This document shows positions 17,753 through 25,488 of a stretch of DNA of 34,638 bases, in pieces; the stretch's first letter is position 1, and every line of letters starts with the position of its first letter. Source of the stretch: an uncultured Porphyromonadaceae bacterium (GTDB lineage Bacteria; Bacteroidota; Bacteroidia; Bacteroidales; Coprobacteraceae); NCBI GenBank assembly GCA_900545915.1, contig URAV01000038.1, positions 1 to 34,638 of the forward strand. The letters are read 5' to 3'. The position numbers and the translations under genes are program-made. The notes beneath the pieces are model-generated. The model was not told the DNA's origin. It did not search any database and worked only from the letters and a program-made list of their open reading frames with translations.

Positions 17753-17916
17753 GGACCGTTTAAAAATTTCCAGTAAAGAAATATTATCAGGTCATTTTTT
17801 CCGGTTTGTTTTCTTGTTTTCACTCGTTAAATAGCCTGCTATCATCCTTATAAAAAATAACAAAACATACTCAAAAGAAACTCTCAAATCTGACAGAACA
17901 AAATTTAGACAAGCTT
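17753..17916 (-). repeat. Degenerate copy of the dispersed MITE-like repeat
   Basis: Read on the minus strand, this stretch aligns along its length with the full copy at 28264-28436. It shares the left end (AAGCTTGTCTAAATTTTG), GAGAGTTTCTT, the palindromic GGATGATAGCAGGCTAT, GAGTGAAAAC, and TGACCTGATAATATTT. Both ends have drifted, and no convincing target duplication remains. It sits just downstream of the DUF4153 gene and looks like an old insertion. Confidence 0.75.
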
Positions 17917-17963
17917 TTTAGATAGGGTATTCTGTTTTTTGTATCGGTAAAATAATAGATTTA

Positions 17964-19634
17964 TTATTTTCGAAGAATATAACTTACTTGAAGATCACTT
18001 ATTTTCAGGTCTGTATTCATATCGAATATTATTCGTCCGAAAGATATATATAAAGAATCAGTTTCGTAATTTGTAAGTGTATTTTCATGCTGTAAGAATC
18101 TCTTTTTTGTGGAATTTTTTGTAAGTCCTGATTTTTGAAGTAATGATGTTTGTAATTCATCAAAACTAATGTTTAGTAAAATACTATTTCTGTCTTTGAT
18201 TAATAGTTTTTTCCCGGAAGTATCGACACTGATATCTTCACAACTGTCACTTCGATTTATCGGGTACAGAGATCGATACATACTGATATCTATTTTTTTT
18301 GTTTTTCCATCGAATGAGGGTAATGAAACGAAATCATAGGCAGAGTCCTTATATCTTTCTTGTGGTTCAGGAAGTAAATTCGTACCGTATTTTTTCTGTA
18401 CGAAATCTTTTCCTTTTTCGTGTTTTATGTATAAAAAAGCTTCGTATAGTTGTGTGTATTGCGGGTCGTACAGCAGACTGTCGCTATTTGTTTCCGATAT
18501 ATTTTTTAATTTTCCATTTTCTCTTAAAAGACCTAAATTCCGAGATAAAACACTTACTCTTTTCTGTTGGGATTCTATACCGATGTTTTTAGCTGTTATT
18601 CCCGGAATATAAGTGAAACTTGCGAGTAGTATGATAGACAGAGCTGTAACATATAAGTACCGGCCGGTTTTGCTTGATAAGAATAAAAGTAGTGTTATCG
18701 ACATAATAGATCCACAGATAACCAGATAAACTCGTGCTGTCGTAAATCCGTATTGTTGAACCCGACATAGTACCCCTATCCAAAACATGAGCTGGGCTGG
18801 GATAGAGATCAGACTGTAATGTCTGTAATACCAGTTGTATATTTGTTTGTGTAAAAATGGTTGCAGGGCCTTTGCTAATACCGTAATTAGCGTAAAAGCG
18901 AATACCATATACGCAATTCCGCCTTTAGGTAAGCTCCACGAAAAGAAAATAGTCGTAAAATATATGTATAGTATGATCGTGTATATGAGTATCGCAGGAG
19001 ATAGTATATAGTTTGTAAGTATTTCCAGAGCAGATTTTTTTTCTTCAGTCGATAAGGTTTCTTGTTGGTTATTGAATGTTAAAAATAGGCAGGGCATTCC
19101 TATAATGAAACATATCATAGATAAATAGGCAGAAACATTATACTCGCTTTGGGGAAATATATTGAAGATGTAAGTGACGGAGGAATAAATGCCGATTAAT
19201 AAGAAGTATGCGCATCCGCTTAGGAGAGCCGCTTGAAGCAGATGGGAGAAATAGCGGGTTGCTTGAAAGGTAAAAGACTCATTGTCGGAAATCCAGTTTC
19301 GGATGAGGAGCATGAGCCCTGCGATGATAAGCGCCACAAAATATTCTATGGAAAAGATCCACTCAGAAACATCTATACAGAAAAAGGGAAATACCAATAA
19401 AGGTGAGATATAGTATAAAATTCTCCATGCTCCTTGTGAAAACCATTTATTTAAAAGATAAGAAAGAACAAAGAAAAGAGGGAAGACAAAAGGATACAAT
19501 TTGTTTGTCGTAATTATATTCTCCCGAATGAGAGATGCTGATATAAAACAGAGAATCGAGATTGTTATTTCTGCAGTATTGTTTTTTACAGTGCCGGATA
19601 TCTGTTGGAAAAATGGTTTGATACGTTTTTTCAT
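17964..19634 (-). CDS. DUF4153 family polytopic membrane protein
   Basis: Function is unknown. The 556-residue protein has about ten to twelve hydrophobic helices across residues 20-350, including the family-type segment with IPAQLMFWIGVLCRVQQYGFTTARVY (around 275-300). A soluble C-terminal part of about 200 residues follows; it is rich in charged and Ser/Tyr residues and predicted to lie outside the membrane. I assign DUF4153 from this layout and the RVQQYGFT-type motif. It is a single-gene unit with its own promoter candidate at 19660-19667. Copies of the dispersed repeat lie on both sides. The ATG at 19634 fits the promoter position. Confidence 0.75.
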   Translation of the reverse strand: MKKRIKPFFQQISGTVKNNTAEITISILCFISASLIRENIITTNKLYPFVFPLFFVLSYLLNKWFSQGAWRILYYISPLLVFPFFCIDVSEWIFSIEYFVALIIAGLMLLIRNWISDNESFTFQATRYFSHLLQAALLSGCAYFLLIGIYSSVTYIFNIFPQSEYNVSAYLSMICFIIGMPCLFLTFNNQQETLSTEEKKSALEILTNYILSPAILIYTIILYIYFTTIFFSWSLPKGGIAYMVFAFTLITVLAKALQPFLHKQIYNWYYRHYSLISIPAQLMFWIGVLCRVQQYGFTTARVYLVICGSIMSITLLLFLSSKTGRYLYVTALSIILLASFTYIPGITAKNIGIESQQKRVSVLSRNLGLLRENGKLKNISETNSDSLLYDPQYTQLYEAFLYIKHEKGKDFVQKKYGTNLLPEPQERYKDSAYDFVSLPSFDGKTKKIDISMYRSLYPINRSDSCEDISVDTSGKKLLIKDRNSILLNISFDELQTSLLQKSGLTKNSTKKRFLQHENTLTNYETDSLYISFGRIIFDMNTDLKISDLQVSYILRK

Positions 19635-19659
19635 AATCGCTTATTTATAATCTTGTTTA

Positions 19660-19667
19660 CAAAGATA
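19660..19667 (-). promoter_or_regulatory. Candidate -7 element of the DUF4153 gene
   Basis: On the minus strand this reads TATCTTTG, an exact TAnnTTTG match, 25 bp upstream of the start codon. No clear TTG is seen at the expected -33 distance, so the call rests on the -7 element alone. Confidence 0.4.
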
Positions 19668-19752
19668 TAGAATATATAAAATCTTTTATCCCTATTCGTT
19701 ATGAAATATCTGTTGTTGTGCGTTTCTGATTCTGAAAAAGATAAAAGAGTAA

Positions 19753-19899
19753 GAGCCTGTTTCGATTTTGTGCGGGTCAGGTTGAGAGTCTTTTTTCGAG
19801 GATGTAGGTTCTTTGACGAATGAAAATGAGAAAACAGATCGAAAAAAAATGTCAAAAATGTACCTAAAAGAATTTTTATTGGAAGATTTAAACAGGCTC
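19753..19899 (+). repeat. MITE-like repeat, short intact copy with TAA target duplication
   Basis: This 147-bp element starts GAGCCTGTTT and ends AAACAGGCTC, so its ends are inverted repeats. It is flanked on both sides by TAA (19750-19752 and 19900-19902). The inside matches the full copy at 28264-28436 (GGGTCAG, GAGAGTCTT, GAGGATGT, AATGAAAA, ATTGGAAGATTTA), but about 25 bp containing the central palindrome are missing. It lies in the divergent promoter region between the DUF4153 gene and the protease gene. Confidence 0.8.
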
Positions 19900-19965
19900 T
19901 AAGTTTATGGCTCGAATATAAACCGTTTTAACTCTATTTATTTATACCTTCCGTTTTGTTTAACA

Positions 19966-19994
19966 TTTGAAGTCTCCTTTTTGTAGTATATTTG
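19966..19994 (+). promoter_or_regulatory. Promoter of the zinc protease gene
   Basis: TTTG at 19966-19969 and TATATTTG at 19987-19994 (exact TAnnTTTG) are separated by 17 nt. The position implies transcription starting near 20000, about 20 nt before the ATG at 20019. This rules out a longer in-frame TTG start at 19992. Confidence 0.65.
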
Positions 19995-20018
19995 TCTCAA
20001 ACAATAAAAGAGAAATTT

Positions 20019-20699
20019 ATGATTTATCTTATTTTCATTGTTTTTGCTCTGATTAGTTTTTGGGTGCAAAAAACATTGCAAAACAAATTTGAAAATTATG
20101 CTAAAGTTCCTATCCCGAATGGCCTTACAGGGAAAGATATAGCCGAAAAAATGTTACATGATAACGGCATTTATAATGTTACCGTTACCTCTGTTGACGG
20201 GAAATTGACAGATCACTATAATCCGGAGAATCATACGGTAAATTTAAGCCATGATGTTTATTATGGTAATAGTGTTGCTGCTGCGGCAGTCGCAGCTCAT
20301 GAGTGCGGACATGCCGTGCAACATGCTACTGCTTATGCATTTCTGAATATGAGGTCCAAATTAGTTCCTATTGTGAGTTTTGCATCGCATTGGGTACAAT
20401 GGGTGCTGTTAGCAGGTATTATATTGTTGCAGAGTTTTCCGCAGCTTATGCTTTTCGGAATTATCTTGTTTGCATTGACTACGTTATTCAGTTTTGTGAC
20501 GCTTCCGGTAGAAATAAATGCGAGTGCAAGAGCTTTAGCTTGGCTTGACAGAGCCGGAGTAACAAATGTAAATACGCATGATAAAGCCAAAGATGCCCTT
20601 ACATGGGCGGCATATACGTATGTAGTGGCAGCTCTTAGTTCATTGGCTACATTGGTATATTATATTCTCTTGTTTTTGGGATCACGAAATGACGACTGA
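20019..20699 (+). CDS. YugP-type zinc-dependent membrane protease
   Basis: This is a putative integral-membrane metallopeptidase of the Zn_peptidase_2 (YugP) family. The 226-residue protein has an N-terminal helix (1-17). A conserved region with VPIPNGLTGKDIAEKML and VNLSHDVYYGNSVAAAAVAAHECGHAVQH follows. HECGH (residues 94-98) is the HExxH zinc site. There are three further membrane helices and the family segment LPVEINASARALAWLDRAGV. The start at 20019 is set by the promoter just upstream. Physiological substrate is unknown. It is a single-gene unit ended by a strong terminator. Confidence 0.88.
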   Translation: MIYLIFIVFALISFWVQKTLQNKFENYAKVPIPNGLTGKDIAEKMLHDNGIYNVTVTSVDGKLTDHYNPENHTVNLSHDVYYGNSVAAAAVAAHECGHAVQHATAYAFLNMRSKLVPIVSFASHWVQWVLLAGIILLQSFPQLMLFGIILFALTTLFSFVTLPVEINASARALAWLDRAGVTNVNTHDKAKDALTWAAYTYVVAALSSLATLVYYILLFLGSRNDD

Positions 20700-20732
20700 C
20701 TTTAGCTTTTTATATATTTTCTTTGAATAGAT

Positions 20733-20780
20733 AAAAGGTATTGCTTTTTGAAGAACGGGCAATACCTTTTTATTTTTTTG
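20733..20780 (+). terminator. Rho-independent terminator of the zinc protease gene
   Basis: A perfect 12-bp stem pairs AAAAGGTATTGC (20733-20744) with GCAATACCTTTT (20759-20770). It has a 14-nt loop and is followed by a T-rich tract to 20779. Confidence 0.9.
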
Positions 20781-20781
20781 T

Positions 20782-20801
20782 CGTAAAATTCAGACAGACT
20801 C
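20782..20801. repeat. Terminal remnant of the dispersed repeat
   Basis: Only one end survives: AAAATTCAGACAGACTC, followed by TAA at 20802-20804, matches the terminal inverted repeat of the family with one mismatch. The body of the element is missing. Because the ends are inverted repeats, orientation cannot be assigned. It lies between two terminators. Confidence 0.6.
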
Positions 20802-20810
20802 TAAGTAAAC

Positions 20811-20847
20811 AAATATAAAAACCGGAATAGAAAGAACTAATTCCGGC
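20811..20847 (-). terminator. Terminator of the Crp/Fnr gene, possibly bidirectional
   Basis: A 7-bp stem pairs CCGGAAT (20822-20828) with ATTCCGG (20840-20846). On the minus strand it is followed by a T-rich run (complement of 20811-20821). A T-rich run also lies on the plus-strand side, so it may work both ways. It ends the gene that stops at 20874. Confidence 0.75.
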
Positions 20848-20873
20848 TTCTTTATTTTTTGTAAGTCCTTTAT

Positions 20874-21572
20874 TTAATCCTCATCATCTGTGGCAAGAAT
20901 GGCTTTAAGTTTTTCCCGGTCGAGGATAGTAATCTCCCGAGTCGAGTAATCGATAATGCCGTCTTCTTTCAGTTCGTTTAGAGCATTCATAAAAACAGAA
21001 CGTTGTACTCCGAAAAATGTGTACAAATCTTTTTGTTTGCATATTACCCTTACATCTATCGACTTGCGCTGTGTAAAACAGAGTACCCAGAATGCTAAGC
21101 GTTCCTTTACATTTCCGGAAGAAAGTGCGAGAAATGTTTCGACACTCTTTTGAGAACGCCTCGATATGATATTCAACAGGTTTATAAGGATAATCGATTC
21201 ATCCTGCATAATGCGGATAAATGTTTGCTTGTCGATTTGCATGATACCTGTCTCTTCTACTGCATATAGGTCGGATGGATAATTCGTATTCCTGCCGAAT
21301 AGGTGATTGGGAGATAATACATTCGGAGCGCAAAGGACTTCCGAAACACGAATTTTTCCGCTTTTGTTGACCATTTCTGACCGTACGCATCCGGATATCA
21401 AGAATTTCAGGTGTGTACACTCTTCTCCTTTTGATACGATTTGTTCTCCTGATTTATATTTGAGAAAATGAAATTTTGTTTTCTCGATAAGCTCTGAAAT
21501 TTTTGCTCTGCTGACTCCCTGAAATAACGGAAGTTGCAACAAAACGTCATACATGCTGTCCATCGAATCCAT
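20874..21572 (-). CDS. Crp/Fnr family transcription regulator
   Basis: This is a putative DNA-binding regulator. The 232-residue protein has a cyclic-nucleotide-binding-type sensor domain (about 5-125; LPLFQGVSRAKI and KYKSGEQIVSKGE are typical). A Crp-type winged helix follows, with KDLYTFFGVQRSVFMNALNELKEDGIID as the recognition region. The sensor lacks an Fnr-type N-terminal cysteine cluster, so the signal is unknown. There are three in-frame ATGs at 21572, 21563 and 21554. The promoter at 21585-21614 excludes the longer upstream frame and slightly favours the later ATGs. It is divergent from marC with overlapping control regions, so it may control marC or itself. Confidence 0.85.
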   Translation of the reverse strand: MDSMDSMYDVLLQLPLFQGVSRAKISELIEKTKFHFLKYKSGEQIVSKGEECTHLKFLISGCVRSEMVNKSGKIRVSEVLCAPNVLSPNHLFGRNTNYPSDLYAVEETGIMQIDKQTFIRIMQDESIILINLLNIISRRSQKSVETFLALSSGNVKERLAFWVLCFTQRKSIDVRVICKQKDLYTFFGVQRSVFMNALNELKEDGIIDYSTREITILDREKLKAILATDDED

Positions 21573-21584
21573 ATTTTGTTTATT

Positions 21585-21614
21585 CAAAAGTATAAATAAA
21601 AATCTAACCTTCAA
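21585..21614 (-). promoter_or_regulatory. Promoter of the Crp/Fnr gene
   Basis: On the minus strand, TTG (21614-21612) is followed after 19 nt by TACTTTTG (21592-21585), an exact TAnnTTTG match. Transcription would start near 21579, leaving a leader of under 30 nt. Confidence 0.65.
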
Positions 21615-21652
21615 TTTGTAAACATAAAATCGATACAATTGTTTAGAAACTA

Positions 21653-21680
21653 TTGATTTATTTTTTTTTTGTTAACTTTG
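21653..21680 (+). promoter_or_regulatory. Promoter of the marC-polyferredoxin operon
   Basis: TTG at 21653-21655 and TAACTTTG at 21673-21680 (exact TAnnTTTG) are separated by 17 nt that include a long T-run. The -7 element is 21 bp before the ATG at 21702. Its -33 element lies about 40 bp from that of the divergent Crp/Fnr promoter. Confidence 0.7.
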
Positions 21681-21701
21681 CTCCTGTAAAAACTTAAACC
21701 T

Positions 21702-22301
21702 ATGGACAATTTATTGCATTTTGACATTCAGGAGGTGATCAGTGCCTTTGTCGTTTTATTTGCTGTAATTGATATAACGGGGTTAGTACCTATCATTATC
21801 GATTTAAAAGAAAAAGGAAATGAGATCAATGCGGGTAAGGCGGCATTTTATTCTTTATTTTCTTTTATTGTTTTTCTTTTTATGGGAAACATGATGTTAC
21901 AACTTTTCCATGTAGACATATCTTCCTTTGCTATTGCCGGTTCGTTAGTGATTTTCGTAATGGCTATAGAAATGATTTTTGGTGTAGAGATTTTTAAGAT
22001 GGACGGACCGGCAGGCTCTGCAACAATAGTCCCGATTGTTTTTCCTCTGATTGCCGGGGCGGGATCTTTTACTACTCTGCTCTCTTTGCGGGCGTTGTAT
22101 AGTTTGCTTGATATAATAATAGCATTGGTTCTTAATATCTTGATAATTTATATTGTAATAAAGCGGGTCAATATTATCGAAAAGCTGTTGGGTAAAGGGG
22201 GCGTTTATGTACTTCGAAAATTCTTTGGGATTATTCTATTGGCTATTTCCGTAAGAATGTTTATCGACAATCTCACCAAACTATTGTCTACTCTTTTATA
22301 A
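21702..22301 (+). CDS. MarC family membrane protein
   Basis: This is an integral inner-membrane protein of the MarC/UPF0056 family, whose function is unsettled. The 199-residue protein has six hydrophobic helices. It carries the conserved VIDITGLVPIIIDLKE segment near residues 23-38 and the second-half motif FPLIAGAGSFTTLLSL near 112-127. Length is typical. It is the first gene of a two-gene unit; the next gene begins 4 bp after its stop. The name recalls a historical link to multiple antibiotic resistance that is not supported for the family, so I infer no resistance role. Confidence 0.85.
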   Translation: MDNLLHFDIQEVISAFVVLFAVIDITGLVPIIIDLKEKGNEINAGKAAFYSLFSFIVFLFMGNMMLQLFHVDISSFAIAGSLVIFVMAIEMIFGVEIFKMDGPAGSATIVPIVFPLIAGAGSFTTLLSLRALYSLLDIIIALVLNILIIYIVIKRVNIIEKLLGKGGVYVLRKFFGIILLAISVRMFIDNLTKLLSTLL

Positions 22302-22305
22302 ACTC

Positions 22306-23292
22306 ATGACCGTATCTTTTTCCCATATACGGTTGTTTACTGCATTTGTTCCTGCATTATTGACTTTATTTCTGTTATCGGTTGTTGCAGTAAAAGTTCC
22401 ATATCTGTTTTTATGTGAAAGGTTTTTTACGGATGGATGTTGGTTGCAGGTAATATTAACTTCGGCTTATGCTTTTTTATTATGTTGGAAAATGCAGGAT
22501 ATTCGTCTGAGGACTCGTTGGAGGAGGTATAGTTGGTTGATATTTTCTTTTTCCTTTTTTGGGCAACTTTTGTTAGGAATTATATTCGATTCGATATTTC
22601 TTTTATCCGGAGAGTTGCATTTTCCCATTCCGATGGTGATAATCGGAGGTGCGGTTTATCGTTGGGAATTCGGTTTTATGCCTTTATTGCTTATTTTTAC
22701 TATTTTATTGTCAGGACCAGCGTGGTGTAGTCATCTTTGTTATTTCGGTGCATTAGATAATATGGCTGCAGGACATTTATCATTATCCCCAAGACCTTAT
22801 AAATTTCTTCTGCCGGTGCGATATACAATATTGGTATTGACTGTTATTGTGGCTTTTGTCGCCAGATGGGTAGGATTGTCGTATGCGATAGTATCCGGGA
22901 TAGTCGTTTTATTCGGGATTGCGGGGTTTTTTGTTATGATCCTCTCCTATAAAAGGCATGTTATGGTACATTGTTCGGGTTATTGTCCGGTCGGAGCTTT
23001 AGTGTCTTTAGGAAAATATATTTCTCCTTTTCGTTTTAAAATAAATAAGGATGTCTGCACTTTGTGTGGGGCTTGTATCTGCAGATGTCGTTATGGGGCA
23101 TTATCGAAAGCGCAAATAAAAACCGGCAAACCGGGAATAAATTGTTCTTACTGCGGAGATTGTATTTCTGCGTGCAATCATGGTGCTTTACAGTATGCTT
23201 TTCTGAATATGAATGCAGATCATTCTCAAAGAATATGGCTGGTGATAGTGATTACTTTGCAATCTTGCTTTTTAGCTATAGCCCGGGTATAG
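22306..23292 (+). CDS. NapH/CcoG-like polyferredoxin membrane protein
   Basis: This is a putative membrane electron-transfer protein. The 328-residue protein has an N-terminal half with about five transmembrane helices. Paired cysteine motifs lie at membrane ends: C141-C145 (WCSHLCYFGALDN) and C223-C227 (CSGYCPVGAL). Two 4Fe-4S ferredoxin motifs follow: C251-C254-C257 with C261, and C280-C283-C286 with C290. A final helix closes the protein. This layout is shared by NapH, NosR and CcoG-type proteins. No reductase partner is encoded nearby, so substrate and donor are unknown. Tight linkage to marC suggests co-expression. Confidence 0.82.
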   Translation: MTVSFSHIRLFTAFVPALLTLFLLSVVAVKVPYLFLCERFFTDGCWLQVILTSAYAFLLCWKMQDIRLRTRWRRYSWLIFSFSFFGQLLLGIIFDSIFLLSGELHFPIPMVIIGGAVYRWEFGFMPLLLIFTILLSGPAWCSHLCYFGALDNMAAGHLSLSPRPYKFLLPVRYTILVLTVIVAFVARWVGLSYAIVSGIVVLFGIAGFFVMILSYKRHVMVHCSGYCPVGALVSLGKYISPFRFKINKDVCTLCGACICRCRYGALSKAQIKTGKPGINCSYCGDCISACNHGALQYAFLNMNADHSQRIWLVIVITLQSCFLAIARV

Positions 23293-23428
23293 ATGTGCAC
23301 TTAAAAAACAAAGTGTGTTTAAAGATAAAAATAAAAAAAGAGAATGACAACGAAAATTTCTTTTTCTTTTTTGATTTGAAAATTTTTATTGAGAAAGACG
23401 CCTTTTTACTAAATAAATCGATTAAATA

Positions 23429-23460
23429 TTTGGCTTTTCTGATAACAATTTTTATATTCG
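23429..23460 (+). promoter_or_regulatory. Candidate promoter of the glycogen operon
   Basis: TTTG at 23429-23432 is followed after 20 nt by TATATTCG at 23453-23460, one mismatch from TAnnTTTG. Spacing is ideal, and the leader would be about 65 nt before the ATG at 23530. Confidence 0.4.
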
Positions 23461-23529
23461 TGAAAACTAATATCAAGTATTAAAGCACAAGATTTGACCG
23501 TTAACCGATTTTTTTAATTAGCAATAAAT

Positions 23530-25476
23530 ATGAGTTATCTGAAGTTTGACAAAAGTTTGATGATTAACTTAGAACAGTCTCTTCCTAAAGAGATGTTACG
23601 TACAAACAAATCGGGAGCTTATCATTGTACGACGATTGTTGATTGTAACACTCGAAAACAGCACGGATTATTGGTAATTCCTATTCCGGAGATGGATAAT
23701 GACTCTCATGTTCTTTTATCATCATTCGATGAAACCGTGATACAACACGGTGCTCCTTTTAATTTAGGTTTACATAAATATCAGGGAGATTGTTTCAGCC
23801 CTAACGGACATAAATATATCCGTGAGTTCGATTGTGAATCAGTTCCCAAAACTGTATATCGGGTGGGGGGTGTAGTTTTAAGTAAGGAGAAAGTCTTCAT
23901 TTCGCATGAGAACCGAATTTTGATTAAATACACATTGTTAGATGCCCATTCTGAAACGACGTTGCAGTTCCGTCCTTTTCTTGCCTTTAGAAATGCGAAT
24001 GCTCTTTGTCTTGAAAACGATAGAATAAACCGGCATTATGAGCAGGCTGCAAATGGCGTTAGCTTTTGCCTTTATGAAGGGTATCCGGCATTATATTTAC
24101 AGTTCAATAAAGAGGTTAGTTTCGTGAGTGATCCGTATTGGAATAAAGGCATTGAATATGTCAAAGATCAGGAACGAGGGTATGACTATAAAGAAGATCT
24201 GTATGTTCCCGGATATTTCGAATTACCTATAAAAAAAGGAGAAAGTATTATATTTTCTGCCGGAATAGGGGAAATAAAACCTCGTTCTTTGAGCATGATG
24301 TATAATAAGGAAATGAAGATACGTACTTATCGTAACAGTTTCTTTAATTGCCTGAAAAATTCCGCACAGCAATTTTATCTGAAAAAACAGAAAGATAATT
24401 ATCTGTTGGCGGGTTATCCTTGGTTTGGTGTTCGAGCCAGAGATTTGTTTATTGCTCTTCCCGGATGCACTTTGGCAATAGGGGATATAGAAACGTTCGA
24501 CTCTATCATGCATACGGCGATGCGAGCGTTAAAAGCCTTTATGGAAAAAGGTAGTCGGAATGAAGTAATTCAGGGGATAGATTATCCCGATATTCTTTTG
24601 TGGGCAATATGGTCATTACAACAATATGCCAAGGAAACTTCTATTGAACATTGTACAGTAAAATACGGATCTTTAATTACTGAAATTGTCGATTATATAA
24701 TCAAAGGCAAGCATCCGAATCTTTTTTTGCATGAAAGCGGATTATTATACAGTAATGGACATGATGTTCCTGTTTCGTGGATGGATGCGGTAGCTTATGG
24801 AAAACCTATTATACCGCGCAGTGGTTATCTGGTAGAATTTAATGCATTATGGTATAACGCTTTACGTTTTTCAGCCTCATTAATTGCAGATAAGCCGGAC
24901 CAAAGAGCTATTGTCGATCGGTTGAATGCTTTGGGTGATAAGCTCGCTTCGTCATTTAAGGATATGTTTTTAAATGATTATGGTTATTTGTTCGATTATG
25001 TCGATGGAAATTTTGCAGATTGGAGTGTTCGCCCGAATATGCTGTTCGCCCTTTCGCTCGATTACTCCCCATTAGATAAAAAGGAGCGGAAAAAAGCGCT
25101 GGATGTAGTTACTCGAGAACTGTTGACACCGAAAGGTATCCGAACATTAAGCCCCAAAAGTCATGGGTATTCTCCTACTTATTTAGGCAATGAAGCAGAA
25201 CGGGAAAATGCATATTATCAAGGTCCTGCCCGACCATGGTTGATGGGAGCTTATGCAGAGGCATACCTCAAGATATTCGGATTAAGTGGAGTTTCGTTTT
25301 TGGAACGGATGTTGATCGGCTATGAAGAAGAGATGTCGAATAATTGTATCGGAACGATTTCTGAGTTATTTGACGGAAATCCTCCTTATATGGGGCGTGG
25401 GGCTATTAGTTTTGCGGCGAATGTAGGAGAAATATTGAGAGTATTGAGTTTATTAAAGAAATACAACCATTTTTAA
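23530..25476 (+). CDS. Glycogen debranching enzyme, amylo-alpha-1,6-glucosidase type (GH133)
   Basis: This enzyme is predicted to hydrolyse alpha-1,6 branch points of glycogen-like glucans in the cytoplasm; no signal peptide is visible. The 648-residue protein has an N-terminal beta-rich domain (about 15-260) and a C-terminal alpha/alpha toroid (about 280-645). The family motifs are YPWFGVRARDLFIALPG, GIDYPDILLWAIWSLQQYAK, DWSVRPNMLFALSLDYSPL and YQGPARPWLMGAYAEAYLK. It heads a three-gene set with a GT4 glycogen synthase-like enzyme 12 bp downstream and a GH57 protein, an arrangement I recall from Bacteroides glycogen loci. Confidence 0.9.
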   Translation: MSYLKFDKSLMINLEQSLPKEMLRTNKSGAYHCTTIVDCNTRKQHGLLVIPIPEMDNDSHVLLSSFDETVIQHGAPFNLGLHKYQGDCFSPNGHKYIREFDCESVPKTVYRVGGVVLSKEKVFISHENRILIKYTLLDAHSETTLQFRPFLAFRNANALCLENDRINRHYEQAANGVSFCLYEGYPALYLQFNKEVSFVSDPYWNKGIEYVKDQERGYDYKEDLYVPGYFELPIKKGESIIFSAGIGEIKPRSLSMMYNKEMKIRTYRNSFFNCLKNSAQQFYLKKQKDNYLLAGYPWFGVRARDLFIALPGCTLAIGDIETFDSIMHTAMRALKAFMEKGSRNEVIQGIDYPDILLWAIWSLQQYAKETSIEHCTVKYGSLITEIVDYIIKGKHPNLFLHESGLLYSNGHDVPVSWMDAVAYGKPIIPRSGYLVEFNALWYNALRFSASLIADKPDQRAIVDRLNALGDKLASSFKDMFLNDYGYLFDYVDGNFADWSVRPNMLFALSLDYSPLDKKERKKALDVVTRELLTPKGIRTLSPKSHGYSPTYLGNEAERENAYYQGPARPWLMGAYAEAYLKIFGLSGVSFLERMLIGYEEEMSNNCIGTISELFDGNPPYMGRGAISFAANVGEILRVLSLLKKYNHF

Positions 25477-25488
25477 AACTGAAGTTGT

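Noticed and set aside
19631..19855. A 74-codon minus-strand open frame upstream of the DUF4153 gene
   Set aside because: It lies over the repeat copy at 19753-19899 and the DUF4153 promoter, and has no recognisable features.
23064..23483. A 139-codon plus-strand open frame overlapping the polyferredoxin gene
   Set aside because: It is an alternate-frame shadow of the Cys-rich gene followed by a low-complexity Lys/Phe tail; the overlapping frame encodes clear 4Fe-4S motifs.
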